Positions 15,103 to 24,081 of a stretch of DNA of 64,000 nt are shown here, piece by piece (the first letter of the stretch is position 1; each line of letters opens with the position of its first letter). The stretch covers positions 11,005 to 75,004 of the forward strand of contig JASLBE010000060.1 in NCBI GenBank assembly GCA_030146705.1, in the 5' to 3' direction. The notes under the pieces were generated by a model. It saw only the letters and a program-made list of their open reading frames with translations, was not told where the DNA came from and searched no databases. The translations under genes were made by a program, and so were the position numbers. Source of the stretch: Tissierellales bacterium (GTDB lineage Bacteria > Bacillota > Clostridia > Tissierellales > Tissierellaceae).

Positions 15103-16676
15103 TTTTTAATACTTAAAACTCCATCTTCAACACTTATTTCAAGCTTTAGAACATCATCTATATACCTTTCTGGAAGAAAAAGAACCCCATCCTTAAGCCT
15201 GGCTTCTTCTTCTAAAAACACCTTGGCATCATTTAGGCTATAAAGATTCTCCCTAATTGAAAAACTAGATTCTTCGCCCCTGTACTTAAGCCTATAAAGC
15301 TTACCTTCTTCATCATAGCTAAGGTCTAGGCCTAGGTCTTTGGAAAGCTCACTTATTGGAAGCATTAGGTTGCCATTTTCTGTAATATACATACTCGCCT
15401 CAAGCTCCACTGGCCTAGTATTGATTAAAACCTTATCTAGTTTACTAACTCCAAAACCTTTAAACTCATTTCTAACATTATTCCTAAGTTCGTAAAAAGG
15501 AATCCTAAACTCTGGAAGGCCAGCAGACCTACTACCTATTTCATATTGGTCAAAACAAATAACCAAATTTCCATACTTATCTATGTAGAACTTTTGGTCC
15601 TCCCTAATAGACTTAAACTTCTTTTCATCTTGGTAGAAATCCTTGCTACTAGCTTCAATTCTAGCACTTACTATCCCATTAACCTTGTCTAGGTAGCCTG
15701 GGTCTATAAATAAGTCTCCTAGGCTTAAAAGCTTATTATTCCTATTATCTATATTGTAAAAATACTTAACAGTCTCACCTGTATTTACACCCTCTATATA
15801 CTTATAAACATTTACTTCTATGGTAATTAGGTCCTTAACCTCACCATACTTATAGTTAACCTTAAACTCTAGGTCATCTTCACCATCTTTGGCCTCTAGC
15901 TTAAACTTTTCTATTTCCTTGTCTATGGCTTCTTTTATAACCCTATTTACCTCTTCTTCTAACTCCTTGGTTTTTAGCCCCTTAATCTCAGGCATTATAA
16001 CAGAAATATCCCCCTCTAGGTCCAAGTCCACTTCATCTTTAAAATATACAAGACCTAAAAGAGCATCATCTGTTAAATAGTCCTTAATTTCTTCCTGGCT
16101 AAAACTTATGGCAACTATATCCTTAAATAGCTTTTCTTCATTATTAAAAATTATAGTTAGGCCACCAGCTTCATCAAGGTAAAAATCTTCCGTCCCCTTA
16201 AGAACAAACCTTGGGTCCTTTTCCTTAACTAAGGCTCCAACAGTATCTAAATAGTCTTCATCCTTAAACATATCTCCTAGGCTTAAAACCCTATTATTTA
16301 TAGTATCAATATTTATATACTGGTCCAGGATTGGAATATTTCTTCCATCCCTAAACTGGTCCTTCCTAATAATTATAGAAATAATATCCTTATTAACCAT
16401 AAGCTCATAGTCAACATTAAAGTAGGCATCCTTATCAAATAGACGGTCATTAAATTTTCTTATTTCCCCATCAACCAGGGTCCTTGTTAGGTTGCTTACT
16501 TCCTTTCTTAGACCCATAGTCTTAAGGCCCTTAATTCTTGGTATAACCACATCTATCTTGCCATAGGATTCCTTTTCAACCCTATAGTCTTCTATTTCCA
16601 CCCCACTGGCCCCATAACTAATAGAACCTAATAGTAGGGTAAATGCTGCCAGTAAAGGCAGGGTTTTTTTCAACAT
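15099..16676 (-). CDS. Secreted protein with two RsiV/DUF3298-like modules and a copper-amine-oxidase-N-like C-terminus
   Basis: 525 residues with an N-terminal signal peptide (1-23, cleavage near SYGA). Two RsiV/DUF3298-type modules follow. The second (about 220-405) is well conserved: VIMPEIKGLKTKELEEEVNR, YNIDNRNNKLLSLGDLF, and CFDQYEIGSRSAGLPEFRIP. The first (35-210) is divergent. The last 100 residues resemble the substrate-binding-like domain found at the N-terminus of copper amine oxidases (INTRPVELEASMYITENGNL then LPISELSKDLGLDL). It is a paralogue of the protein at 18569-19942. RsiV of Bacillus binds lysozyme, but no sigma factor is next to this gene, so the ligand is unknown. ATG start after AGGAGTGATA. 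Confidence 0.75.
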   Translation of the reverse strand: MLKKTLPLLAAFTLLLGSISYGASGVEIEDYRVEKESYGKIDVVIPRIKGLKTMGLRKEVSNLTRTLVDGEIRKFNDRLFDKDAYFNVDYELMVNKDIISIIIRKDQFRDGRNIPILDQYINIDTINNRVLSLGDMFKDEDYLDTVGALVKEKDPRFVLKGTEDFYLDEAGGLTIIFNNEEKLFKDIVAISFSQEEIKDYLTDDALLGLVYFKDEVDLDLEGDISVIMPEIKGLKTKELEEEVNRVIKEAIDKEIEKFKLEAKDGEDDLEFKVNYKYGEVKDLITIEVNVYKYIEGVNTGETVKYFYNIDNRNNKLLSLGDLFIDPGYLDKVNGIVSARIEASSKDFYQDEKKFKSIREDQKFYIDKYGNLVICFDQYEIGSRSAGLPEFRIPFYELRNNVRNEFKGFGVSKLDKVLINTRPVELEASMYITENGNLMLPISELSKDLGLDLSYDEEGKLYRLKYRGEESSFSIRENLYSLNDAKVFLEEEARLKDGVLFLPERYIDDVLKLEISVEDGVLSIKK

Positions 16677-16686
16677 ATTATCACTC

Positions 16687-18303
16687 CTAATATTCTAGCA
16701 CCTTCTCATATGCAAGTCTTTCTCCACCATCTGTCATATATACAATTCCACAATATTCAAATCCATATTTTTCAATAAGCTTAACCATAGATTTATTTTT
16801 CCTATGGGTGTCAATCCTAAGAGAATCAAGACCTTTTTCCCTGGCTATTTTCTCACCAGCTTCAAATAGTTTTTTACCCAGGCCCTTACCTTTTTCCCTA
16901 GGGTCTACAGCCACCCTGTGGAGGGTCATATAGTTGCTTGTATCTCTTAGCCAGTCCCCTTCAAATATTTCGGCATAAGTAGGTTCTTCACCTACTAGGC
17001 CTGCCATTATTCCTAGTATTTTCCCATTATCTTCTAATACATAAAAGCTATTTTTAGCAATATCTCCAGCAATTACCTCTTCATTAGGATAGCCATTTTG
17101 CCACTGGGGAATCCCCTCTTCCTTAAAATAGGCTTGTGCTGGCCTTATTATATCCATTATATTTTTAATATCTTCTTTTCTTCCCAGCCTAATTTCCATA
17201 CCCTTCCTCCTAATCCTTTCCTCGGCAACTGATATTTTAGTCCCACTCATCTTTTCATAAAAGAAGTCTTCTCTTTTACTTAGGCAGTAAATAAAATGAC
17301 CCATTATAAAAACAGTATAGATTATATAAAGAATCGAAGCCATACTGGCAACCATATAGAAATCTGTCCCTTGGTTTAATAAAATCATATTATTTAAAAA
17401 CTTAAATAATCCTGGCACTAAAAATATTAGTAGACCATTTCTTGTTAAAACTTCCTTGAACTTTAATTTTTCTCCCTGGCCCTTAATTTTGGTCATTGTA
17501 AAACCAAGTCCCAAGGTCCTACCATTGGTCTTATAAGGTATTATTATAAAGTATATAAGACCTATTATAAACTTTAATTTGGAAATTTTAAATATATTTA
17601 TAATAAGATTAAAAATATTTATATCCACTAGAAAGGCAATTAACCTCCTGGTATAGCTCACCCTTATTTGGCTTAAGTCCACCTTGTCATCTAGCCTGTC
17701 TGGACTTGGCAGGAAGAAGGTAAAAATTGGGGCTATTAAATAACCCAGGGTCCCTCCCAGTGTATTTAAAAATAAGTCATCTACATCAAATATCCTGTAG
17801 GGGGCATTATAGATCCCATATAGGCCCGATAGCTGGGTCAGCTCAAAAAACATAGATAGGCAGAAGGATATAACCATAGTCTTTAAAAGACTTTCCTTAA
17901 AGTAATATCTTAGGTAGACTCCCAGGGGAAAGGTTAAGAACACATTAAATATGACCTGTAAAACCGCCCTTTCCCTTAGGAGGTTAACATAGTCTTTAGG
18001 CTTGCTAAAGTCCACCTTAGTTTCTTTTTTAATATCTTCTATAAACCTAAGGGGTCTTAGGTTATAGTGCTCAACATCTGCACTTTGGATACTCTTTACA
18101 TCCCTAGTTTTTGGAAGGGGTAATATCACAAGATAGTAGGCAGATATTAGGTAAAATATTAAAGAAAATATTACAAGTGTCCTAAACCTATTTACATAGC
18201 CATACTTCCTATAATGGTATATTGCAAATGGTAAGGTCATTAAGATTGCCACAAAAGGAAAAAATATTACTGCTGCCTTTATAGGCATTAAATAAGTACT
18301 CAT
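16687..18303 (-). CDS. VanZ-RDD-GNAT triple-domain membrane protein
   Basis: 538 residues from the ATG at 18301-18303, which has GGTAGGTGG upstream; the frame is open further to 18354 without a ribosome binding site. Domains in order: a VanZ-like membrane domain (about 10-205; YNLRPL, NVFLTFPLGVYL, ELTQLSGLYG, DVDDLFLNTLGGTLGYL), an RDD membrane domain (about 215-350; SYTRRLIAFLVDINIFNLI, TLGLGFTMTKI), and a GNAT acetyltransferase (369-538; LHRVAVDPREKGKGLGKKLF acetyl-CoA loop). An internal ATG at 17197-17199 (residue 369) is preceded by AGGAGG at perfect spacing, so a free acetyltransferase may also be made. VanZ members can affect glycopeptide sensitivity; the substrate of the acetyltransferase is unknown. 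It is 10 bases upstream of the DUF3298 gene, so probably co-transcribed. Confidence 0.8.
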   Translation of the reverse strand: MSTYLMPIKAAVIFFPFVAILMTLPFAIYHYRKYGYVNRFRTLVIFSLIFYLISAYYLVILPLPKTRDVKSIQSADVEHYNLRPLRFIEDIKKETKVDFSKPKDYVNLLRERAVLQVIFNVFLTFPLGVYLRYYFKESLLKTMVISFCLSMFFELTQLSGLYGIYNAPYRIFDVDDLFLNTLGGTLGYLIAPIFTFFLPSPDRLDDKVDLSQIRVSYTRRLIAFLVDINIFNLIINIFKISKLKFIIGLIYFIIIPYKTNGRTLGLGFTMTKIKGQGEKLKFKEVLTRNGLLIFLVPGLFKFLNNMILLNQGTDFYMVASMASILYIIYTVFIMGHFIYCLSKREDFFYEKMSGTKISVAEERIRRKGMEIRLGRKEDIKNIMDIIRPAQAYFKEEGIPQWQNGYPNEEVIAGDIAKNSFYVLEDNGKILGIMAGLVGEEPTYAEIFEGDWLRDTSNYMTLHRVAVDPREKGKGLGKKLFEAGEKIAREKGLDSLRIDTHRKNKSMVKLIEKYGFEYCGIVYMTDGGERLAYEKVLEY

Positions 18304-18526
18304 TAAACCACCTACCTTTATTTTACTAGAAGACCTAGCTAAATTTTTCCACACCCTATAGTAATCGGAGATATTTACCTATCTTTTAGCTGGAATTTTT
18401 ACTAGGCTGAAATTTTTCTTACCTTTTAATTATATAGTATTATTGGTTAAATTTTAAGGGCTTAATTTTCTAGACCTAGCTGGACAACTGTAACTTTTTT
18501 GTTAATCTTTTTAAATTTTCAAATAG

Positions 18527-18532
18527 TATAAT
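18527..18532 (+). promoter_or_regulatory. Possible -10 element of the secreted DUF3298 gene
   Basis: TATAAT about 37 bases before the start codon. No -35 hexamer at standard spacing is obvious. Confidence 0.4.
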
Positions 18533-18568
18533 TGACTTATAAGAATGAATATTTAAGGGGGAATTAAA

Positions 18569-19942
18569 ATGAATAAAAAAGTAATATCACTAAGCTTAGC
18601 CGGACTAATAGCCTTTTCTTCTGTGGGCGTTTATGCCAAAGGACCAGTTTCTAGTCCTAGTAATATAGTTGCAGGCTTAAAGCAAGAAGTAAATTTAAAG
18701 GTTGAAGCTAAAAATCTTCCAACTCCAAATTTAAAGGGGGATGTAAGGGTAGTTATTCCTGTTTTTAAGGGCTTAAAAGATGGAGAATTTCAAAAAGAAT
18801 TAAATAAAAAAATAGAAGCTAGGGCCAAAGAGGCTGTAGATAAGTATAATAAGGAGGCCCTAGAGGCTGAAAAGATCCAGTCAGTAGCTGGAGATTCTCA
18901 ACTTATTATAGACTTTTCTCTTAAGTCTAAGGGGAATGTAGCTTCTGTAATTGTTGAAAAATATAGTATTACCAAGGGTCAAGCCAATGGAGAACTTACT
19001 AGGGACTACTATAATATTGACCTAGTAAATAATAGGGAAATGAAGCTTGGAGACTTGTTTAAAAAAGATAGCAACTACAAGGAACTTATAAATAAGGAAG
19101 TAAGGGACCTAATTAATAAAAATAAGGATGCCTATTTCCCAATGGAAAAAACTAAAGAAACTGAGGAAGTTTTAGGTTTTAAGGGAGTAGATGAAACAAG
19201 TAAATTCTATATTAATAATGTTGGTGACCTAGTAATTGCCTTTGATCTTTATGAAATTGCTCCAAGGTCTACTGGTTATCCAGAATTTGTAATACCTGCC
19301 TATAAACTGGCTGGGGTTCTTGTTAATAAGAACCTAGTTTCTAGTATCTTTACTACTAGGACCATAAGTGAAAATGAAAAAACTAATGTTTCTATTATTT
19401 TCCCTGAAATAAAAGGTCTTAAGGACCCTAGGTTTGAAAAAACGTTAAACGAAGGGCTTGTTGCCTATATTAACAAAGAGTATAAGGCTTTTGAAGAGGC
19501 CGCTAAAACTAGGAATAATAAGGAGGCTGGTTCTGAATTTGACCTAGCTTATGAGGTTACTTTTGAAGATGAAAATACAGCTTCTTTTAAAATAACTTCC
19601 TACAAGTACCTGGCTGGAGATGCCAATGGAGAAAATACTATAAACTACTACAACCTAGACTTAAAAGAAAATAAACTTTTAAAGCTTAAGGATGTATTTA
19701 AGAGTGATGCCAACTATAAGGAAGTTATAAGCAAGTTTATAGCCTCTGAAATAGCTAAGGACAAGGATGCCTACTTCCAAGGAGAAGAAGCTTTTAAGTC
19801 TATTAAGGAGGACCAAAAGTTCTATTTCAACCAAGATAAGGACCTAGTTATAGCCTTTGACCAATATGAAATAGGACCAAGGGCAACTGGAATGCCTGAG
19901 TTTAAAATTCCAGGGGACCTAATAAAAAATATAATAAAATAA
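18569..19942 (+). CDS. Secreted protein with two RsiV/DUF3298-like modules
   Basis: 457 residues. A signal peptide (1-23, VYA cleavage) is followed by two tandem modules, about 55-255 and 285-455, each with VIPVFKGLKDGEFQKELNKK-like and YYNIDLVNNREMKLGDLF-like segments and closing with FDLYEIAPRSTGYPEFVIP or FDQYEIGPRATGMPEFKIP. The second module is very close to that of the protein at 15099-16676, so the two are paralogues. Predicted extracellular or wall-associated. ATG start after AAGGGGGA. A single-gene unit with a terminator. The family includes lysozyme-binding RsiV, but the role here is not established. Confidence 0.75.
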   Translation: MNKKVISLSLAGLIAFSSVGVYAKGPVSSPSNIVAGLKQEVNLKVEAKNLPTPNLKGDVRVVIPVFKGLKDGEFQKELNKKIEARAKEAVDKYNKEALEAEKIQSVAGDSQLIIDFSLKSKGNVASVIVEKYSITKGQANGELTRDYYNIDLVNNREMKLGDLFKKDSNYKELINKEVRDLINKNKDAYFPMEKTKETEEVLGFKGVDETSKFYINNVGDLVIAFDLYEIAPRSTGYPEFVIPAYKLAGVLVNKNLVSSIFTTRTISENEKTNVSIIFPEIKGLKDPRFEKTLNEGLVAYINKEYKAFEEAAKTRNNKEAGSEFDLAYEVTFEDENTASFKITSYKYLAGDANGENTINYYNLDLKENKLLKLKDVFKSDANYKEVISKFIASEIAKDKDAYFQGEEAFKSIKEDQKFYFNQDKDLVIAFDQYEIGPRATGMPEFKIPGDLIKNIIK

Positions 19943-19958
19943 GTTAAAATATAAGTTT

Positions 19959-19991
19959 AGGAGTAGCCAGGTGCTACTCCTATTTTATTTC
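19959..19991 (+). terminator. Intrinsic terminator of the secreted DUF3298 gene
   Basis: A perfect nine-pair stem AGGAGTAGC / GCTACTCCT with a five-base loop, followed by ATTTTATTTCTT. Confidence 0.85.
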
Positions 19992-20053
19992 TTATTACTT
20001 TTTTTTCTAAATATTGATATAATAAATAAAAATATATGAAAAGGAGTTTGAAA

Positions 20054-21343
20054 ATGAAGACAGAAAGAAATCAAAAAATGGATATTTTAGTCCTAAGTGC
20101 CTCTCTTTTCTCTATGTTCTTTGGGGCGGGAAATTTAATCTTCCCTTCCCATATAGGATTTGCTGCGGGAAATAAGTGGTTCTTAGCCTTGTTAGGTTTT
20201 ATAGTAACAGGGGCTGGCCTGCCCCTACTGGGAGTTATTGCATCTGGTAAGGCCAATGGAGATATTGACGACTTGGGAAACAAGGTTTCCAAGGTTTTTA
20301 GTAAGTTTATAGGGGTTGCAGTGGTCCTATCAATTGGGCCCTTAATGGCCATTCCTAGAACTGGGGCCACAACTTTTGAGATGGCTGTTTTGCCCCTTTT
20401 ACCAAACTTTAGCCCTATAATTTTTTCTCTTATCTATTTTGGTCTTGCCTACGCACTAGTAGTAAACCCAACAGATATTGTAGATAAAATCGGTAAAATA
20501 CTAACACCTGCCCTAATTATATTGCTTTTATTAATTATTGCCCTAGGGATAAAAAATCCCCTGGGAAGTATTTCTAAAACTGGCCTAGACTATTCTTTTA
20601 CTTACGGCTTTCAAATAGGCTACCAAACTATGGATGCCTTTGCCTCTTTACTCTTTAGTGGGGTAATTATCTTGGCCATTAGGGACCGTGGCTACACTGA
20701 CCTTAAAACCCAGGTGTCTATGACCTTAAAATCTGGTGTTATATCTGTGGCCTGCCTAGCAGTTATCTATTGTGGCTTAGGCTATTTAGGAGCTACTGCT
20801 GTAGATGTTGTTCCAAAGGATATTACCCAAGTGGAACTTATTATGCTAGTTGCTGAAAATTCTTTAAAATCCTTTGGTAAAATTGGATTTTCCATAGTAG
20901 TTGCCCTGGCTTGTTTAACTACAAGTATTGGACTTATTACCACTGTGGGTCACTATTTTAATAAGCTATCAGCTGGGAAGTTAAGCTATAGGTTTATAAT
21001 AACTGTTACAAGTATTATTAGTGGAATTCTTGCTGTTGTTGGGGTGGATAATATAGTTAAATTTTCCGGTCCAATCCTATCCTTCCTATATCCAATAGTA
21101 ATAGTCTTAATTTTCTTGACTGTTATCCTAGGTGATGGGAATAATACTAGTGTTTTTAGGACTGCGATCTTGTTTACAATGCTTGTTAGCTTCCTACAAC
21201 TTTTAATAGAGTTTAACCTAGCACCAGCTGAAATTTTAAGCTGGCTACCCCTGGCGAAAATGGACCTTCCTTGGGTAGTCCCAAGTATAGTTGGTTCTCT
21301 TTTAGGCCTTGTGATAAATAGGCTTAAGGCTAAGGCAAACTAG
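20054..21343 (+). CDS. brnQ: Branched-chain amino acid:cation symporter (LIVCS family)
   Basis: 429 residues, twelve hydrophobic helices. LSASLFSMFFGAGNLIFPSH (about 16-35) is the signature of the LIVCS family, which imports Leu, Ile and Val with Na+ or H+. The frame is open from an ATG at 20036, but AAAAGGAG is correctly spaced only for the ATG at 20054. Monocistronic, with a terminator behind it. No T-box or other leader structure is visible in the short upstream region. Confidence 0.93.
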   Translation: MKTERNQKMDILVLSASLFSMFFGAGNLIFPSHIGFAAGNKWFLALLGFIVTGAGLPLLGVIASGKANGDIDDLGNKVSKVFSKFIGVAVVLSIGPLMAIPRTGATTFEMAVLPLLPNFSPIIFSLIYFGLAYALVVNPTDIVDKIGKILTPALIILLLLIIALGIKNPLGSISKTGLDYSFTYGFQIGYQTMDAFASLLFSGVIILAIRDRGYTDLKTQVSMTLKSGVISVACLAVIYCGLGYLGATAVDVVPKDITQVELIMLVAENSLKSFGKIGFSIVVALACLTTSIGLITTVGHYFNKLSAGKLSYRFIITVTSIISGILAVVGVDNIVKFSGPILSFLYPIVIVLIFLTVILGDGNNTSVFRTAILFTMLVSFLQLLIEFNLAPAEILSWLPLAKMDLPWVVPSIVGSLLGLVINRLKAKAN

Positions 21344-21368
21344 GATATAACCTATATTTTTATAAAAT

Positions 21369-21400
21369 AAAAGAAAGATGCCTAGGCATCTTTCTTTTAA
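21369..21400. terminator. Bidirectional terminator
   Basis: A perfect 30-base palindrome (21369-21398) with CCTAGG at its centre and A/T tracts at the ends, between the convergent brnQ and cobalt-transport genes. Confidence 0.9.
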
Positions 21401-21418
21401 TATATATGATTATTATTC

Positions 21419-21820
21419 TTATTTTTTCTTGGCAAAAAAGAAGCCAACTGCTGCAAGCACTACAACTACACCTGCAATCTTAGGTAGTTTAGAACCACCT
21501 ACACCTTCAACTTCCTTACCAACTTCCCACCTATCTTTGTGGCCCATTCCGTCATCTGCTTCTAAGTAACTTGCCTTTTCCTGGTCAAATTCAAAGATTC
21601 CTTCCTCGTCCACTTTTCCTTCTTCTATAACCTCATCCTTACTATTATAAACCTTTATCTCAGCCCTTGTTGCAGCATTTCCTGCATCATATTCAACCTT
21701 AACCTTACCATCTTCAATTGGTTCAATTATCATCTTATGGGCATATACTGGCATAGAAATACTAACTACTACTGCCAAAGCCATTATTAAACTACTTATT
21801 TTTTTAGCTAAACTTCTCAT
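21419..21820 (-). CDS. NikL-like small extracytoplasmic component of the cobalt ECF importer
   Basis: 133 residues. A signal peptide (1-27) ends VYA, so the mature protein would begin His-Lys-Met. A short beta-rich extracytoplasmic domain (EPIEDGKVKVEYDAGNAATR) is followed by a C-terminal membrane helix (112-130) and a KKK tail. Last gene of the cbiM-cbiQ-cbiO cluster, where CbiN or NikL-type proteins usually sit; no separate cbiN is present. Family knowledge: such components are needed for Co2+ or Ni2+ uptake by the M subunit. ATG start after AGGAGGG. The assignment rests mostly on context and topology. Confidence 0.65.
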   Translation of the reverse strand: MRSLAKKISSLIMALAVVVSISMPVYAHKMIIEPIEDGKVKVEYDAGNAATRAEIKVYNSKDEVIEEGKVDEEGIFEFDQEKASYLEADDGMGHKDRWEVGKEVEGVGGSKLPKIAGVVVVLAAVGFFFAKKK

Positions 21821-21832
21821 ATTACTTCCCTC

Positions 21833-22639
21833 CTAATTTTTATTAAACAAAAGATCTATATTTTCCCTGGCCTCTTTTATAGTCCTAACCCTAATATTTG
21901 TATTAGAGAAAATTTCATACAAGGTTGGGAGTCTTAAATTCGCCTTGCTTAAAAGTTCCCTATCTTCAAGAAGGTCTATACCTCCCTGGCTTAAAAGCTC
22001 ACCATCATTTATTATAATAATCTCATCAGCCCAACTATAGGCAATATCTACATCATGAGTAGTTATTATTAGGCTATGGTCCAGCCTGTATAACTTTTCC
22101 AAAATCCCAATAAAATGGTCCAAAGAAATAGGGTCTAGACCAGAAAAAGGCTCGTCAAAAACTAGAATTTCCGGCTCCATTGTAAGAACTCCTCCTATGG
22201 CCGCCTTTCGCTTCTGTCCTAAACTTAAATTATGGGGCTGCCTATCCCTAAGGTCCCCTATACTGATTAAGTCCAATACCTTCTCCACCCTTGCAACAAC
22301 CTCTTTTTCATCAAGCCTTAAATTTCTCGGTCCAAAGGCCAGGTCTTCAAAAACTGTTGTTGCAAACAATTGGTTGTCTGGGTTATCAAATACAAAGCCA
22401 AGGGTCTTTCTTATTTCTGGTAAATTTTTCTTATTAACCTCTAACCCCTTAATCCTAACCTCCCCAACCTGGGGGATAATTAGCCCATTTAAATGCTGGA
22501 GTAGGGTTGATTTACCACTACCATTGGCTCCTAAAATAGCCACCTTTTTTCCCTTTTCAATAGCCATATTAATATTTTTAAGGGCCCAGGTCCCATCAGG
22601 ATATTTATACTTTAAACCTTTAATTTCCACTAGCTTCAA
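21833..22639 (-). CDS. cbiO: Cobalt ECF transporter ATPase
   Basis: 268 residues from a TTG at 22637-22639 (GGTGA upstream, giving MKLVEIKGLKYKYPDG); an alternative TTG at 22657 would overlap cbiQ. Walker A GANGSGKS (37-44), signature LSLGQKRKAAIGG, Walker B LVFDEPFSGLD, H-loop TTHDVD. This is the ATP-hydrolysing subunit of an energy-coupling-factor transporter. It begins 4 bases after the cbiQ stop codon, so translation is probably coupled. Confidence 0.9.
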   Translation of the reverse strand: MKLVEIKGLKYKYPDGTWALKNINMAIEKGKKVAILGANGSGKSTLLQHLNGLIIPQVGEVRIKGLEVNKKNLPEIRKTLGFVFDNPDNQLFATTVFEDLAFGPRNLRLDEKEVVARVEKVLDLISIGDLRDRQPHNLSLGQKRKAAIGGVLTMEPEILVFDEPFSGLDPISLDHFIGILEKLYRLDHSLIITTHDVDIAYSWADEIIIINDGELLSQGGIDLLEDRELLSKANLRLPTLYEIFSNTNIRVRTIKEARENIDLLFNKN

Positions 22640-22643
22640 AAAA

Positions 22644-23393
22644 TCACCATCTTTCAATAATTAAAATTACAACTATTGGTAGGATAATTACCAGGGATTT
22701 TAAAATATCCACCAGGTCCATATCCCTAGGTCTAGTAACTGGAATTGATCCATCAAACCCTCTAGACACCATAGCATTATATACTATATCAGAAGTGTCC
22801 AGGGATTTTATTAGCATCCCCCCCATAACTTGACCAGTGACATTGAAAGTATACCTGCTAAACTTTACTTCAAAAAGTCTGGAACTTAAAGCTTTAAACA
22901 TAGTCTTAAATTTTTCTCCAAGGACAAAAACATACCTCCAGGTTAAAAAAACTATACTCATTATAGGGTCAGGAACCCTTAAGTGGGCCATAGCTCCTAA
23001 AAATTCTTCCATAGGTTGGGTAAAAAACATTATAAACATTAAGTACAAACTAGATAGGGACTTAAGAGCCAAAAGGGCAACCAAGGTCTTTCTTTCAGCC
23101 TCTATTGGCAGACCTCCAGCTAGTAAAATAGGCAGGCCCATAAAAATTATAAAGGGAAATAAAATACTAGTTCTCCTTAATATTTCCCTAGGCTCAAGGC
23201 CTATTAAGTAAACCAAACCCAGGAGGCCCAAATAACAAAGACCTAGGAGCCTGGGACTTTTAATTCCTGAAATTAAAAATACTGAAGCCACACAAGTTAC
23301 AATCTTTGCCCTAGGATTCCACCTATGGATAAAAGTATCCTTGTTAATATATGTCAAATTTTCATCAATAGATGGTATATAATCTCTTGGCAT
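22644..23393 (-). CDS. cbiQ: Cobalt ECF transporter transmembrane subunit
   Basis: 249 residues, about six membrane segments and a cytoplasmic coupling region. The region around FTQPMEEFLGAMAHLRVPDP and the segment SRLFEVKFSRYTFNVTGQVM followed by KSLDTSDIVYNAMVSRGFDG carry the EcfT/CbiQ coupling-helix pattern (A-R-G type). It joins the metal-binding subunit CbiM to the ATPase CbiO. ATG start after AGGAAAGGG. Confidence 0.88.
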   Translation of the reverse strand: MPRDYIPSIDENLTYINKDTFIHRWNPRAKIVTCVASVFLISGIKSPRLLGLCYLGLLGLVYLIGLEPREILRRTSILFPFIIFMGLPILLAGGLPIEAERKTLVALLALKSLSSLYLMFIMFFTQPMEEFLGAMAHLRVPDPIMSIVFLTWRYVFVLGEKFKTMFKALSSRLFEVKFSRYTFNVTGQVMGGMLIKSLDTSDIVYNAMVSRGFDGSIPVTRPRDMDLVDILKSLVIILPIVVILIIERW

Positions 23394-23411
23394 AAATATC
23401 CCTTTCCTAAC

Positions 23412-24017
23412 CTAATTTATTCCATACTGGCTTAACATTTCAGGCCTAGACTTGCTTAAGAAATTAACTACAATAGCAGTAATTACTCCCTCTGCAATAG
23501 CAAGTGGAATATGGCCTGCTGCAAGTATAAGACCAACCTCCTTAAAATAAGGGCTGGTTATTGATAAAACCAGTAGTAAAATACAAACTGTAAGCACAAC
23601 AGACAAGGCTGCTGCAAGAACAGATGCAAGTGTTAAATTTGTCTTTCTCCTTACTGCCGACTTGAAAAACAAGTGGGCAACTATGGCTGGTACTGAAACC
23701 ATAATAGTATTAATTCCTAAAGTTGTGAAACCCCCGTGCTGGAATATTGCAGCCTGGAGGATTAAGCCAATGGTTATGGCTATAGGTGCCTGCCAGCCTA
23801 AAATTATCCCTATTAGTCCCCCTAAAAGTGGATGGACAGAACTTGGTCCAACAGGAAAGCTCATTAGGGCAAAGACGAAAAAAGTAGCAGTCATAAGGCT
23901 TATTTTTGGAATATCTTCATTGTCAACCTGCCTTACAGCATTAACTACTAGGGCTCCAGCCACTGCCGATGTTGCAACTACTGCTGGAGTATTTAAAACT
24001 CCGTCTGCTAAATGCAT
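23412..24017 (-). CDS. cbiM: Cobalt-binding ECF substrate subunit
   Basis: 201 residues, six to seven helices. The N-terminus is MHLADGVL, the metal-binding start expected in CbiM/NikM, where the amino terminus and His2 coordinate the ion. Further conserved parts are FPVGPSSVHPLLGGLIGIILG and LQAAIFQHGGFTTLGINT. A cobalamin riboswitch upstream of the operon points to Co2+ rather than Ni2+. ATG start after AAAGGAGG. Confidence 0.92.
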   Translation of the reverse strand: MHLADGVLNTPAVVATSAVAGALVVNAVRQVDNEDIPKISLMTATFFVFALMSFPVGPSSVHPLLGGLIGIILGWQAPIAITIGLILQAAIFQHGGFTTLGINTIMVSVPAIVAHLFFKSAVRRKTNLTLASVLAAALSVVLTVCILLLVLSITSPYFKEVGLILAAGHIPLAIAEGVITAIVVNFLSKSRPEMLSQYGIN

Positions 24018-24040
24018 AGTATACCTCCTTTAACAAATAT

Positions 24041-24070
24041 TAGTAGTCTCCAGCAAGCTGGAAACTACTA
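24041..24070 (-). other. Hairpin between the lipoprotein gene and cbiM
   Basis: Fourteen-base arms (TAGTAGTCTCCAGC and GCTGGAAACTACTA) pair with one mismatch. No strong T run follows, so it is more likely a processing or partial-termination element that sets lipoprotein and transporter levels apart. Confidence 0.5.
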
Positions 24071-24081
24071 ACACTTCAATC

